This document shows positions 43,485-52,393 of a stretch of DNA of 64,000 nt, in pieces; the first letter of the stretch is position 1; each line of letters opens with the position of its first letter. Source of the DNA: Fodinibius saliphilus (lineage in GTDB: Bacteria; Bacteroidota; Rhodothermia; Balneolales; Balneolaceae); assembly GCF_005869845.1 (NCBI RefSeq), contig NZ_VAWF01000001.1:496001-560000 (forward strand), given 5' to 3'. The notes beneath the pieces are model-generated. The model did no database searches, had not been told where the DNA came from, and saw only the letters and a program-made list of their open reading frames with translations. Both the position numbers and the translations under genes were made by a program.

Positions 43485-46001
43485 ATGAAAACGTCTATAA
43501 TATACCTGGCGACGGCTATTGTTATGCTTGCTGCCTTCGTTCAATGTAAGAAAACACCAACAACTATAAATTCGGAATCTTCAAATACACAAATTAAGCC
43601 TGAACTTTCTGCACCTTCCCAGAATGATGATGTTCAGGGTACAACAGTCCAATTATTCTGGGAAAAAATATCTAATGCTGATGAATATAACCTTCAGGTA
43701 TCAAAATCATCCAACTTTACTTCAACCTATGCAGATACAATTGTTAATGATACCACGCATACCTTAACATCACTTTCCGAAGAAACAACTTATTATTGGA
43801 GAGTACATGCTGTAAAACATGTTGGCAATAATAAAAAAACTAAAAAGGTGGGAAATTGGTCTAATACTTGGCAGTTTACCACAGGAAGCAGTACAACTAT
43901 TACTGTAAATCTTACTTCACCTGATGATGGATCAGTAGTTTCAACTCAAAGCCCTCAACTAGAATGGGAGTCTGTGGCTGCTACTTCTACATATGAATAT
44001 CAGATTTCTACTAATTCAGATTTCACCTCTATTGTTAAAGACTCGGTAATTGATAAAACATCAATAAAAACTCCCGAACTTAGTGATGGCAAGGAATATC
44101 ACTGGCGTGTACTTCCGGTAGTGGATGACGGTAGCGGTGAATGGTCCAATAACTGGTCTTTTACTGTTGAGATGTCTTCATCTACAGCTGTTGTTAACTT
44201 ATTGTCTCCAACTGATGGAGCAACAGGCGTATCTACATCTCCCTCTTTTAAATGGGAATCATTATCAGGAATAAGTGATTATCAGCTACAACTTGCTGAA
44301 ACCAGTGATTTTGCTACTACAACGATTGATAAACTCATAGCTGATACCACTTATGCAGCAAACGGATTAAAAAGTGGACAACAGTATTACTGGAGAGTTC
44401 AGTCGGACGGTGACGGTGATACCGGGAATTGGTCTACTACATACACCTTTACTACCGAATCATCCACTGAGCCCTTGCCTGCTCCAACTTTAGTTACGCC
44501 AACTGATGGTGCCACAGGTGTTTCAGTACAGCCCACTTTTGAATGGCAATCTGTTACTGGTGCCGATTACTATGAGCTACATGTAAGTTATGATAATCAG
44601 ATGGCTATAGAAACGCAGGTTACTGGAAATACTTATACTCCTTCCTCTACTCTGAATTCAGGAACAATTCATTATTGGAGAGTTCGAGCAGTTAAAGATG
44701 GTGTTAACGGTGAATGGTCAACAACTTATGATTTTACCACTGAATCATCATCATCTGGTGGTGTAACAGGTGATCGCCAGGCCTTGATGGATTTGTATAA
44801 TGCGACGGACGGCGATAATTGGGTTGACAATTCCGGTTGGGGCAGCGGTGATCCCTCTGATTCTTGGTACGGAGTACAGGTAGATGCCAACGGTCGCGTG
44901 GTCCGCCTGGACCTGTGGGATAACGGGCTGCAGGGTAGCCTGCCGGCCTCCATTGGAAACCTGACGAAGGTGAAGTACCTGAATTTAAAGAAGAACCAAC
45001 TAACAGGCGACATTCCTTCGGAGCTAGGAAATATGGTGAGCTTGGAGTGGTTGCTTCTTGAAGGCAAAACCAAAGATAATGATTCAACAGGTCCGAAAGA
45101 GCCCCCACAGGATCTTACCAAGCCTTATCATCAAGGCAAACGGAATGAATCTACTAATCACTTTACAAGTTTACCCTCAACAATTGGAAATCTACAAAAC
45201 CTAACCCGCTTTGAGCTTTCGGGTTCAGGCATATCGCAGATTCCATCAGAGGTATATGATATTACCTCTTTAGAAGGGTTGTATATGAGTCATAATTACA
45301 ATGTGACGCATGGAATTGATTCCAAGGTTGGAAACCTTAGGAACTTGCGTCACTTTTATATGGCAGAAAATAATATGACAGGCGATCTGCCGTCTTCTAT
45401 GTCTAATCTTACGAAATTGACTTATTTCACGATAGGCTCTTCGAGTCAAACATCCAACCAAAACAGTTTTACTGGAACGCTCCCTGATTTTAGCAATGCT
45501 ACAGGGTTAAGGCAGTTTGTACTTAGCAAGAATGAATTAGGGGGAGATTGGCCTAAATATTGGAATAACGGTAATTTTACTCAACTAATCACCCTGTCGG
45601 GGCAATGGAATAATTTTACAGGTACTCTTCATGGGTTCAATAACTTGCCGTCCATCAGAAGTATCGTGCTGAATGGAAATAACTTAAGTGGTTCGCTTGA
45701 TCCGCAACTTACGCAAATTGATCAAGGTGTTAAGATTGTCGCGCTGGGCTGGAATAACTTTAGTGGCGATATCCCCCAAGATGGGTATGGCTGGTACTAT
45801 GATATGCGAAACTGGCGGTTGAATGACAATGATTTAACGGGACGTATACCCTGTGATTTATGGAATATGCTCAACAAAAGTGATAACCTGCGAAGGGTAT
45901 ACATGAATAATAGCGAGTTTGACAGTAATGCTACCAGCTGTATGGAAGAAGTAAGCAGCCCGGTGTTACAAACGATAAATGTCAGTGATAATAATTTCTA
46001 A
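43485..46001 (+). CDS. Secreted lipoprotein with four FnIII-like repeats and plant-type LRRs
   Basis: An 838-residue protein with a signal peptide and probable lipid-modified Cys (AAFVQCKK, Cys21). Four fibronectin-III-like repeats of about 90 residues (40-425), each with a core W-E/Q-S and ending YYWRV...WSTTYTFTT, are followed by an LRR domain: a cap (DRQALMDLYNATDGDNW... GW) and repeats of the L-x-G-x-IP type (NQLTGDIPSELGNM). This is a surface adhesin-like architecture. From residue 425 on it is identical to the protein at 46188 except for the last 30 residues. Ends at a terminator. Confidence 0.82.
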   Translation: MKTSIIYLATAIVMLAAFVQCKKTPTTINSESSNTQIKPELSAPSQNDDVQGTTVQLFWEKISNADEYNLQVSKSSNFTSTYADTIVNDTTHTLTSLSEETTYYWRVHAVKHVGNNKKTKKVGNWSNTWQFTTGSSTTITVNLTSPDDGSVVSTQSPQLEWESVAATSTYEYQISTNSDFTSIVKDSVIDKTSIKTPELSDGKEYHWRVLPVVDDGSGEWSNNWSFTVEMSSSTAVVNLLSPTDGATGVSTSPSFKWESLSGISDYQLQLAETSDFATTTIDKLIADTTYAANGLKSGQQYYWRVQSDGDGDTGNWSTTYTFTTESSTEPLPAPTLVTPTDGATGVSVQPTFEWQSVTGADYYELHVSYDNQMAIETQVTGNTYTPSSTLNSGTIHYWRVRAVKDGVNGEWSTTYDFTTESSSSGGVTGDRQALMDLYNATDGDNWVDNSGWGSGDPSDSWYGVQVDANGRVVRLDLWDNGLQGSLPASIGNLTKVKYLNLKKNQLTGDIPSELGNMVSLEWLLLEGKTKDNDSTGPKEPPQDLTKPYHQGKRNESTNHFTSLPSTIGNLQNLTRFELSGSGISQIPSEVYDITSLEGLYMSHNYNVTHGIDSKVGNLRNLRHFYMAENNMTGDLPSSMSNLTKLTYFTIGSSSQTSNQNSFTGTLPDFSNATGLRQFVLSKNELGGDWPKYWNNGNFTQLITLSGQWNNFTGTLHGFNNLPSIRSIVLNGNNLSGSLDPQLTQIDQGVKIVALGWNNFSGDIPQDGYGWYYDMRNWRLNDNDLTGRIPCDLWNMLNKSDNLRRVYMNNSEFDSNATSCMEEVSSPVLQTINVSDNNF
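44757..45910 (+). repeat. Direct duplication, copy 1 (1,154 bp, identical)
   Basis: Covers the LRR-coding part of the first surface-protein gene. Every base I compared matches the segment at 46260-47413 (constant offset 1503). The 3' ends of the two genes then diverge. Within it the stretch about 44860-44960 is visibly richer in G and C than its surroundings. Confidence 0.9.
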
Positions 46002-46033
46002 TCAACATATTTTTAAAAGTCTAATATACAGAC

Positions 46034-46052
46034 GGTAGAATTGTATTCTACC
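46034..46052. other. Inverted repeat GGTAGAAT-TGT-ATTCTACC
   Basis: A perfect 8-bp inverted repeat with 3-nt centre directly before the terminator of the first LRR gene. It resembles the locus palindrome only loosely (shared 3-nt centre, TAGAAT and ATTCTA arms). It lies about 85-100 bp upstream of the weak sigma-54-type promoter at 46137. Confidence 0.4.
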
Positions 46053-46060
46053 CCCATTTG

Positions 46061-46097
46061 AGCCGGAATTGTCGTCATGCAATTCCGGCTTTTTATT
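46061..46097 (+). terminator. Intrinsic terminator after the first LRR gene
   Basis: Stem AGCCGGAATTG (46061-46071) with CAATTCCGGCT (46080-46090), loop 8 nt, followed by TTTTATTTTA. A strong hairpin. Confidence 0.92.
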
Positions 46098-46136
46098 TTA
46101 TAATATTTAAGAAGCCCAGCTAAATTTTTCGTAGTG

Positions 46137-46151
46137 TGGTATTGTTTTTGA
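46137..46151 (+). promoter_or_regulatory. Weak sigma-54-type promoter of the second LRR gene
   Basis: Reads TGGTAT-TGTTT-TTGA: GG core and spacing are right but several bases deviate. Start predicted near 46163, 25 nt before ATG 46188. The gene needs its own promoter because a terminator precedes it. Confidence 0.3.
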
Positions 46152-46187
46152 TGTATTTATCAGTTAACCCAACTATGTCATAAAACT

Positions 46188-47504
46188 ATGAAACTTCAGA
46201 TCGGTGTTTTGTTGGTTCTTTTAATGAGCCTAAGTGCTATAGTGTTTGGCCAGAATAAAAGTGGTGTAACAGGTGATCGCCAGGCCTTGATGGATTTGTA
46301 TAATGCGACGGACGGCGATAATTGGGTTGACAATTCCGGTTGGGGCAGCGGTGATCCCTCTGATTCTTGGTACGGAGTACAGGTAGATGCCAACGGTCGC
46401 GTGGTCCGCCTGGACCTGTGGGATAACGGGCTGCAGGGTAGCCTGCCGGCCTCCATTGGAAACCTGACGAAGGTGAAGTACCTGAATTTAAAGAAGAACC
46501 AACTAACAGGCGACATTCCTTCGGAGCTAGGAAATATGGTGAGCTTGGAGTGGTTGCTTCTTGAAGGCAAAACCAAAGATAATGATTCAACAGGTCCGAA
46601 AGAGCCCCCACAGGATCTTACCAAGCCTTATCATCAAGGCAAACGGAATGAATCTACTAATCACTTTACAAGTTTACCCTCAACAATTGGAAATCTACAA
46701 AACCTAACCCGCTTTGAGCTTTCGGGTTCAGGCATATCGCAGATTCCATCAGAGGTATATGATATTACCTCTTTAGAAGGGTTGTATATGAGTCATAATT
46801 ACAATGTGACGCATGGAATTGATTCCAAGGTTGGAAACCTTAGGAACTTGCGTCACTTTTATATGGCAGAAAATAATATGACAGGCGATCTGCCGTCTTC
46901 TATGTCTAATCTTACGAAATTGACTTATTTCACGATAGGCTCTTCGAGTCAAACATCCAACCAAAACAGTTTTACTGGAACGCTCCCTGATTTTAGCAAT
47001 GCTACAGGGTTAAGGCAGTTTGTACTTAGCAAGAATGAATTAGGGGGAGATTGGCCTAAATATTGGAATAACGGTAATTTTACTCAACTAATCACCCTGT
47101 CGGGGCAATGGAATAATTTTACAGGTACTCTTCATGGGTTCAATAACTTGCCGTCCATCAGAAGTATCGTGCTGAATGGAAATAACTTAAGTGGTTCGCT
47201 TGATCCGCAACTTACGCAAATTGATCAAGGTGTTAAGATTGTCGCGCTGGGCTGGAATAACTTTAGTGGCGATATCCCCCAAGATGGGTATGGCTGGTAC
47301 TATGATATGCGAAACTGGCGGTTGAATGACAATGATTTAACGGGACGTATACCCTGTGATTTATGGAATATGCTCAACAAAAGTGATAACCTGCGAAGGG
47401 TATACATGAATAACAATAGGTTCAGCAGTAATGCTACCAGCTGTATGAAAGAAGTAAGCAGCCCGGTGTTACAAACAATTAGTATTAGTGGGAATAATTT
47501 TTAG
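46188..47504 (+). CDS. Secreted plant-type leucine-rich-repeat protein
   Basis: A 438-residue protein with a cleavable signal peptide (IGVLLVLLMSLSAIVFG, no lipobox) directly joined to the LRR domain also found at 43485: cap DRQALMDLYNATDGDNW, then about eight to ten irregular L-x-G-x-IP repeats. It lacks the FnIII repeats. The last 30 residues differ from the long copy (NNNRFSSNATSCMKEV against NNSEFDSNATSCMEEV). Likely a secreted, non-anchored version of the same binding module. Confidence 0.82.
   Translation: MKLQIGVLLVLLMSLSAIVFGQNKSGVTGDRQALMDLYNATDGDNWVDNSGWGSGDPSDSWYGVQVDANGRVVRLDLWDNGLQGSLPASIGNLTKVKYLNLKKNQLTGDIPSELGNMVSLEWLLLEGKTKDNDSTGPKEPPQDLTKPYHQGKRNESTNHFTSLPSTIGNLQNLTRFELSGSGISQIPSEVYDITSLEGLYMSHNYNVTHGIDSKVGNLRNLRHFYMAENNMTGDLPSSMSNLTKLTYFTIGSSSQTSNQNSFTGTLPDFSNATGLRQFVLSKNELGGDWPKYWNNGNFTQLITLSGQWNNFTGTLHGFNNLPSIRSIVLNGNNLSGSLDPQLTQIDQGVKIVALGWNNFSGDIPQDGYGWYYDMRNWRLNDNDLTGRIPCDLWNMLNKSDNLRRVYMNNNRFSSNATSCMKEVSSPVLQTISISGNNF
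46260..47413 (+). repeat. Direct duplication, copy 2 (1,154 bp, identical)
   Basis: Second copy of the LRR-coding segment, offset 1503 bp from the first. Perfect identity including third codon positions points to a very recent duplication or gene conversion, or to selection for exchange between the two genes. No insertion sequence flanks it. Confidence 0.9.
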
Positions 47505-47588
47505 GTGAAAATTAACCAAGTGAAGTTCTTGCCAATTTGCAACTAGTATATAGAATAACGCCTACTAAATAGTGAGACTTTTAAAATT

Positions 47589-47603
47589 TGGCATAGCTCT
47601 TGT
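47589..47603 (+). promoter_or_regulatory. Sigma-54-type promoter of the sulfotransferase gene
   Basis: Reads TGGCAT-AGCTC-TTGT, two bases from consensus with correct spacing. Start predicted near 47615, 70 nt before ATG 47685. No palindrome is evident upstream. Confidence 0.5.
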
Positions 47604-47684
47604 GGCATATAGTTAAAAGATGATGATATGCGATTACCAAGATATGAGAGATATCGAAACTGTAATATAACCAGTTAACCACTT

Positions 47685-48575
47685 ATGCCAGACAATCTGA
47701 AATCACCAATTATTTTTTTTGGATTTGGTAGGTCAGGTACCACAATCATTTCCAATATTGTTTTCAGGCACCCCAAATTAGCATGGGTTTCCAATTATCA
47801 AGACAAGCTTCCCCAATACCGATCAATAAACGTACTTAGAAATATTCAAGATAATTCTTTGTGGAGAATAAAAAAGCCTAACAATGCCCACCTAGTTTCC
47901 TTTTTTTTTAAGTTCTTATTTTTACCAAGTGAGTCATATTCATTTTGGAATTGGGTAACAAAAAGAGAGTTCGGAAGGAGTTTCTTTTGGGAGATGACAG
48001 AAACAGAAAATAGAAATGCTATTCGTGAGGTATGCAGTAATATTGTCAAATACCAAAAACGTGAAAGGTTTTCATTTAAAATAACAGGGCCTTCGCGGTT
48101 AGAATATTTACACAGTATTTTTCCCGATGCAAAGTTTGTTTGGATAAAGAGAAGTCCGTTACCCAATATCAGGTCCCTTTTGAACATAGATTTTTTTCAA
48201 GACCGCAAACATGAATTGTGGTGGAAAGGGGATGTATATTCGAGTAAAGAGTTGAAAGAAATAAAAAACTGGAATGGGCAAGCCGAGCTTATAGCTGCCA
48301 TCCAATATTATAAGGTACATGAAGTATTTCAGCTTGAAAGACAAAAACTCAACATCGAAAAAAATATATATGTATTACAGTATGAAGACTTTATTAAAAA
48401 CAGTGATAGGGAGATGAAAAACCTTTTAGAATTTCTAAACCTTGATTACCATGATAATGTCAAAAGCTACTTACGTGATAGGGAGATTTATAATGCAAAT
48501 AGAAAACAAGAATTCTATCTCTCTTCAGAGCTTGATGACCTCGTATTAAAAATAGCAACAGAGGGAATAGGATAA
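47685..48575 (+). CDS. Sulfotransferase family protein
   Basis: A 296-residue protein: PIIFFGFGRSGTTIISNIVFRHP (about 8-30) is the 5'-phosphosulfate loop with RSGTT, and FVWIKRSPLPNIRSLL (about 151-166) the likely 3'-phosphate site. YVLQYEDFIKNSDREMKNLLEFLNL is the usual C-terminal stretch. One of four sulfotransferase-like genes in the window, it stands alone between two sigma-54-type promoters. Confidence 0.82.
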   Translation: MPDNLKSPIIFFGFGRSGTTIISNIVFRHPKLAWVSNYQDKLPQYRSINVLRNIQDNSLWRIKKPNNAHLVSFFFKFLFLPSESYSFWNWVTKREFGRSFFWEMTETENRNAIREVCSNIVKYQKRERFSFKITGPSRLEYLHSIFPDAKFVWIKRSPLPNIRSLLNIDFFQDRKHELWWKGDVYSSKELKEIKNWNGQAELIAAIQYYKVHEVFQLERQKLNIEKNIYVLQYEDFIKNSDREMKNLLEFLNLDYHDNVKSYLRDREIYNANRKQEFYLSSELDDLVLKIATEGIG

Positions 48576-48642
48576 GATCTTGGTATCCCATTTTCTGGGC
48601 ATAAAAACAGAGAGTGCAATAAAAGTGGGCTATGAACATATA

Positions 48643-48657
48643 GAGTAATATTTACTC
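48643..48657. promoter_or_regulatory. Perfect palindrome GAGTAA-N3-TTACTC, putative activator site
   Basis: Reads GAGTAA-TAT-TTACTC, a perfect 6-bp inverted repeat with 3-nt centre, 84 bp upstream of the sigma-54-type promoter at 48742. Confidence 0.55.
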
Positions 48658-48741
48658 AAACCGTTGACTAAAAATAACCCAATTTAGCTGGATTGGCTAA
48701 GGGGAGGTGTCTTAGTACGGCTTAACTCATAAGCTAAAAAA

Positions 48742-48756
48742 TGGCACAACTCTTGT
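48742..48756 (+). promoter_or_regulatory. Sigma-54-type promoter of the GT/ATP-grasp operon
   Basis: Reads TGGCAC-AACTC-TTGT, one base from consensus with exact spacing. Start predicted near 48768, 64 nt before the GT4 ATG at 48832. Would drive the tightly overlapping genes 48832-54131 and probably beyond. Confidence 0.65.
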
Positions 48757-48831
48757 AATAAGTATTAGTGATGATTTACGTGTTTTTGGGTCGATATTTA
48801 TTGGCTTATCCCAAATTGTTTTTAAAAAACT

Positions 48832-49917
48832 ATGAGAAAAATTTGCTTAGTCATTCCATCATTACAGTCGGGAGGGATGGAGAGAGTAATGTCGGAATTA
48901 GCGAAATACTTTGCACAAAGAAGAGGGATAGAAGTCCATTTAATACTGTATGGAAAAAAGCGAGATATCTTTTTCTCCATACCGAATGGTATAAAAATTC
49001 ACAGGCCATCATTCGACTTTAAAAGTACAAACAGAACAATCAGTACGCTTAAAACGATATATTTTGTACGAATGAAAGTAAAAGAATTACAACCGGACGC
49101 GATACTTAGTTTTGGGGAGTACTGGAACAATTTTGTGCTACTTTCTTTGCTTGGTGTAAATATACCGATTGTAATTTCAGACCGATGTAAGCCAGATAAA
49201 TCTCTGGGTATATTTCAAGACATCTTGCGGAAATGGTTGTATCCATCCGCTGCAGGAATGGTAGCACAGACCTCGAGGGCAAAAGATATTTACCGCAGAC
49301 AAAAATTAAACAAAAATATAAAGGTAATTGGGAATCCTATTTTTAAAGTTACTCCGAATTGTAAATCACACAATAAGGAGAATATTGTATTAACTGTTGG
49401 AAGACTCATCAAGACAAAACATCACGATAGACTGATTAAGATTTTTGACAAAATATCTTCTTCGGATTGGAAGCTTGTTATCGTAGGAGGAGATGCACTA
49501 AAACAGCAAGGTATGCAGAGGCTTAAAAAATTAGCTGGCGATTTGAATATTAAAGGAAATGTAGAATTTACAGGCACGGTTTCTGATATAGAATTATACT
49601 ATAAGAAAAGTAAGATATTTGCCTTTACATCTAGCTCTGAAGGGTTTCCTAATGTGATTGGCGAGGCCATGTCGGCCGGTTTGCCAGTGATCGCTTATGA
49701 TTGTGTGGCTGGTCCCTCCGATTTAATTGATGATGGGAAAAATGGTTTTTTAATCCCGCTATTTGATGATGATCAGTATTCAAAAAAATTACAGCACCTG
49801 TTAGATGATGAGCACCTTCGATTAAAGATGGGAAAACATTCTAGAGAAAAAGTAGAACAATATTCTACTAAAACAATTGGGGAGCAGTACTATTCATTTA
49901 TCCTTAAAATGTTATGA
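48832..49917 (+). CDS. Glycosyltransferase family 4
   Basis: A 361-residue GT-B enzyme: ICLVIPSLQSGGMERVMSELAKYF at the N terminus with the SGGMERV glycine loop, VVISDRCKPDKS in the middle, then VLTVGRLIKTKHHDRLI and the E-x7-E element in SSEGFPNVIGEAMSAGLPVIAYD. It resembles PglH/PglJ-type HexNAc transferases that extend lipid-linked glycans. Its stop overlaps the next start (ATGA), implying translational coupling. Confidence 0.92.
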   Translation: MRKICLVIPSLQSGGMERVMSELAKYFAQRRGIEVHLILYGKKRDIFFSIPNGIKIHRPSFDFKSTNRTISTLKTIYFVRMKVKELQPDAILSFGEYWNNFVLLSLLGVNIPIVISDRCKPDKSLGIFQDILRKWLYPSAAGMVAQTSRAKDIYRRQKLNKNIKVIGNPIFKVTPNCKSHNKENIVLTVGRLIKTKHHDRLIKIFDKISSSDWKLVIVGGDALKQQGMQRLKKLAGDLNIKGNVEFTGTVSDIELYYKKSKIFAFTSSSEGFPNVIGEAMSAGLPVIAYDCVAGPSDLIDDGKNGFLIPLFDDDQYSKKLQHLLDDEHLRLKMGKHSREKVEQYSTKTIGEQYYSFILKML

Positions 49918-51140
49918 AGATCCTTCAAATAAATAGTTCAGTCAATACTACCAGTACTGGGAGAATTGCTGAAGAAATAGGACAGGCCCTTCAAAAACAG
50001 GGTCATGAGAGTTTTATTGCTTCTAAAAAGGTGGGGCCAGGGGGGAGCACCTCTAATCTCATTCACCTTGGGAACAAGTATGATGAGTATGCTCACGCCT
50101 TAAAAACAAGGCTCTTCGATCGTCATGGGTTTGGATCTAAAAGAACCACACAAGCTTTTTTAAGAAAGTTAAAGGAGATTAGTCCTGATGTAATAGGTCT
50201 TCATAACTTACATGGGTATTATCTGAATGTAGAAGGGCTGTTCAACTATTTGAAAGAAGTACAAAAACCTGTGGTTTGGACGCTACATGATTGTTGGCCT
50301 TTTACCGGGCATTGTAGCTTTTTTGATTATGTCTCCTGCGAAAAATGGAAAACAGAATGCCGGAATTGTCCTTTATCTGATAAATACCCTGCCAGCTGGT
50401 TTATGGATCAATCGAGGAGAAATTTTTATCACAAAAAAAAGTTATTCAATGGGATACAAGATCTGACAATTATTACGCCAAGCCAATGGTTGGCTACGTT
50501 GGTGAAACAGTCATTTCTGGGGGGGTATGCAGTCGAAGTTATAAATAATGGTATTGATCTTGAAAAATTTTGGCCTACTAATGCGGATAATATTAATAAC
50601 CGCTATAACCTATTTGGCAAAAAGGTGCTTTTGGGCGTAGCCAGTGTATGGGATCGAAGAAAGGGGTTAAAGTACTTTCTTGAACTAAGCAAAAAATTAG
50701 ATGATAGTTTTAAAATAATTCTGGTTGGCTTACCCGAAGTTGAAATTAACCGATTGCCGGAGAATATAATAGGAATTCAGCGAACAGAAAGCCTGGAAGA
50801 ACTGGTATCCTTTTACAGTGTTGCAGATGTTTTTGTAAATCCTACACTCGTAGATAATTTTCCAACTACCAACCTTGAGGCACTTGCATGCGGTACTCCT
50901 GTAATTACCTTTGATACCGGCGGAAGCCCAGAATCTATCGATGAGGATACGGGTATGGTTGTAGAGAAAGGCAATTTAAAGAAGCTACTTGAGGCTATTA
51001 AAGTGGTATGCAGCAAATCAGAAAGATACCGTGAAGCTTGTAGAAATCGAGCGATAACTCATTATGACAAGAAAGAGAGATATTACGATTACGTAAATCT
51101 CTACGAAAAAACATTGGTTAAAAAACACGCTTTGAAATGA
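49914..51140 (+). CDS. Glycosyltransferase family 4 (WcaC-like)
   Basis: A 408-residue GT-B enzyme. ILQINSSVNTTSTGRIAEEIGQAL and HNLHGYYLNVEGLFNYL, followed by VVWTLHDCWPFTGHCSFFDYVSC and a CRNCPL cysteine pair, are the marks of WcaC/WbnE-type enzymes. The donor site has GVASVWDRRKGLKYFLEL and DNFPTTNLEALACGTPVITFDTGGSPE. Overlaps both neighbours by 4 bp. Confidence 0.9.
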   Translation: MKILQINSSVNTTSTGRIAEEIGQALQKQGHESFIASKKVGPGGSTSNLIHLGNKYDEYAHALKTRLFDRHGFGSKRTTQAFLRKLKEISPDVIGLHNLHGYYLNVEGLFNYLKEVQKPVVWTLHDCWPFTGHCSFFDYVSCEKWKTECRNCPLSDKYPASWFMDQSRRNFYHKKKLFNGIQDLTIITPSQWLATLVKQSFLGGYAVEVINNGIDLEKFWPTNADNINNRYNLFGKKVLLGVASVWDRRKGLKYFLELSKKLDDSFKIILVGLPEVEINRLPENIIGIQRTESLEELVSFYSVADVFVNPTLVDNFPTTNLEALACGTPVITFDTGGSPESIDEDTGMVVEKGNLKKLLEAIKVVCSKSERYREACRNRAITHYDKKERYYDYVNLYEKTLVKKHALK

Positions 51141-52393
51141 ATATTTGGACTATCTCATTATTTGATCCCACCCCTTATGATAACGTAGGGAACCTCCGAT
51201 TTATACAGATTGCAAATGCTGCGATTAAGGGAGGGCATCAGGTTACGCATTTTACAAGTACGTTCAGGCATACTTCTAAGAAACAGCGGTTTAATAAAGA
51301 TACAACGCTCCCTATCGAGCCCGGTTATAGCGTTGAATATATACGATCTAAGGGATATAAAAAGAATATATCAATCAAGAGAATTTTTGCCCATCGTGAT
51401 TTTGCCCAACAACTCATTGACTCACTAGCAGGACGTCACAAGCCGGATATCATTTTCATTAGTATGCCACCTATTGTTTCTGCAGCCAGGGTAGTAGAAT
51501 GGGCAAGTGAGAATGATATTCCTATAGTCGTTGATATTATAGATCCTTGGCCAGATTCATTTATCAAAGATGTTCCAAATGCCTTAAAACCGCTAAGTCG
51601 TGTTTTTATCCAGCCTTTTTATAATAGGGTAAGAGGAGTCTTTAGGAATGCTGATGCTGTAACATCAATTTCCAACGGGTACTTAGATTGGGCTAAATCT
51701 CAGTGTAAAACAATTAGACAAACAAAATGTTTTTACCCAGCCCAAGACTTAGAGGCGATTCAATCAAAAATAGAAGATTTTAAAAAGACTGAAAGCAGGA
51801 ATGAGGAAGTTTTGAGGATTATTTATGTGGGAAGTCTGGGCAGTTCCTATGACATCCCAGCGATCGTAAAAGCGTCTGAAATAATGGATAAAAAACACCC
51901 TGGCCAAACAGAGTTCATCGTGGCGGGTGTTGGGCCTCAGTCAGAAATTGTTGAAGAGTATCAGAAGAAACTGGGAAATCTACAATACCTGGGATGGATA
52001 TCAGACGAAGAATTGATTAGGCAATACTTTTTATCGGATCTCGGGTTAATTCAACACAAAAATAATTTTACCCAGACCGTTACCTATAAGTTATTCAGTT
52101 ATTTAAGTGCCGGACTGCCCATTTTAAATTCGTTGCAGAGTGAAATGGCTGATATAATTTCTGAAAATAATGTAGGGCTAAATAATATGAATGGTGATTA
52201 TAAGAAGCTGGTAAAAAATATTGAGTACTTCCTCTATAACAGGGATCAGCTTCAGCTGTACAAACAGAATGCGATAGCACTTACGAAAGAGAAAGGAGAT
52301 TCAAATTCGGTTTATGGGGAGATGATAGCGTTTTTTGAAGAAATAGCGGGTACAAGAGTAGCTGAACTGCAAAAAGAATTGGAAAAATTATGA
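51137..52393 (+). CDS. Glycosyltransferase family 4 (WbuB-like)
   Basis: A 418-residue GT-B enzyme: ISLFDPTPYDNVGNLRFIQIANAAI, then IIFISMPPIVSAARVVEWA and VVDIIDPWPDSF typical of WbuB-type transferases, and YVGSLGSSYDIPAIVKA, FIVAGVGPQSE and YKLFSYLSAGLPILNS in the donor domain. Probable fucosamine or HexNAc transferase by family, but donor is not determined. Four-base overlaps on both sides. Confidence 0.88.
   Translation: MNIWTISLFDPTPYDNVGNLRFIQIANAAIKGGHQVTHFTSTFRHTSKKQRFNKDTTLPIEPGYSVEYIRSKGYKKNISIKRIFAHRDFAQQLIDSLAGRHKPDIIFISMPPIVSAARVVEWASENDIPIVVDIIDPWPDSFIKDVPNALKPLSRVFIQPFYNRVRGVFRNADAVTSISNGYLDWAKSQCKTIRQTKCFYPAQDLEAIQSKIEDFKKTESRNEEVLRIIYVGSLGSSYDIPAIVKASEIMDKKHPGQTEFIVAGVGPQSEIVEEYQKKLGNLQYLGWISDEELIRQYFLSDLGLIQHKNNFTQTVTYKLFSYLSAGLPILNSLQSEMADIISENNVGLNNMNGDYKKLVKNIEYFLYNRDQLQLYKQNAIALTKEKGDSNSVYGEMIAFFEEIAGTRVAELQKELEKL

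Noticed and set aside
44726-45121. Open frames of 124-131 codons antisense to the LRR duplication, present twice
   Set aside because: They are repeated only because the DNA is duplicated; the plus-strand LRR protein explains the region.
44757-47413. Mobile element as cause of the LRR duplication
   Set aside because: No transposase, terminal inverted repeats or target-site duplication are visible at the borders.
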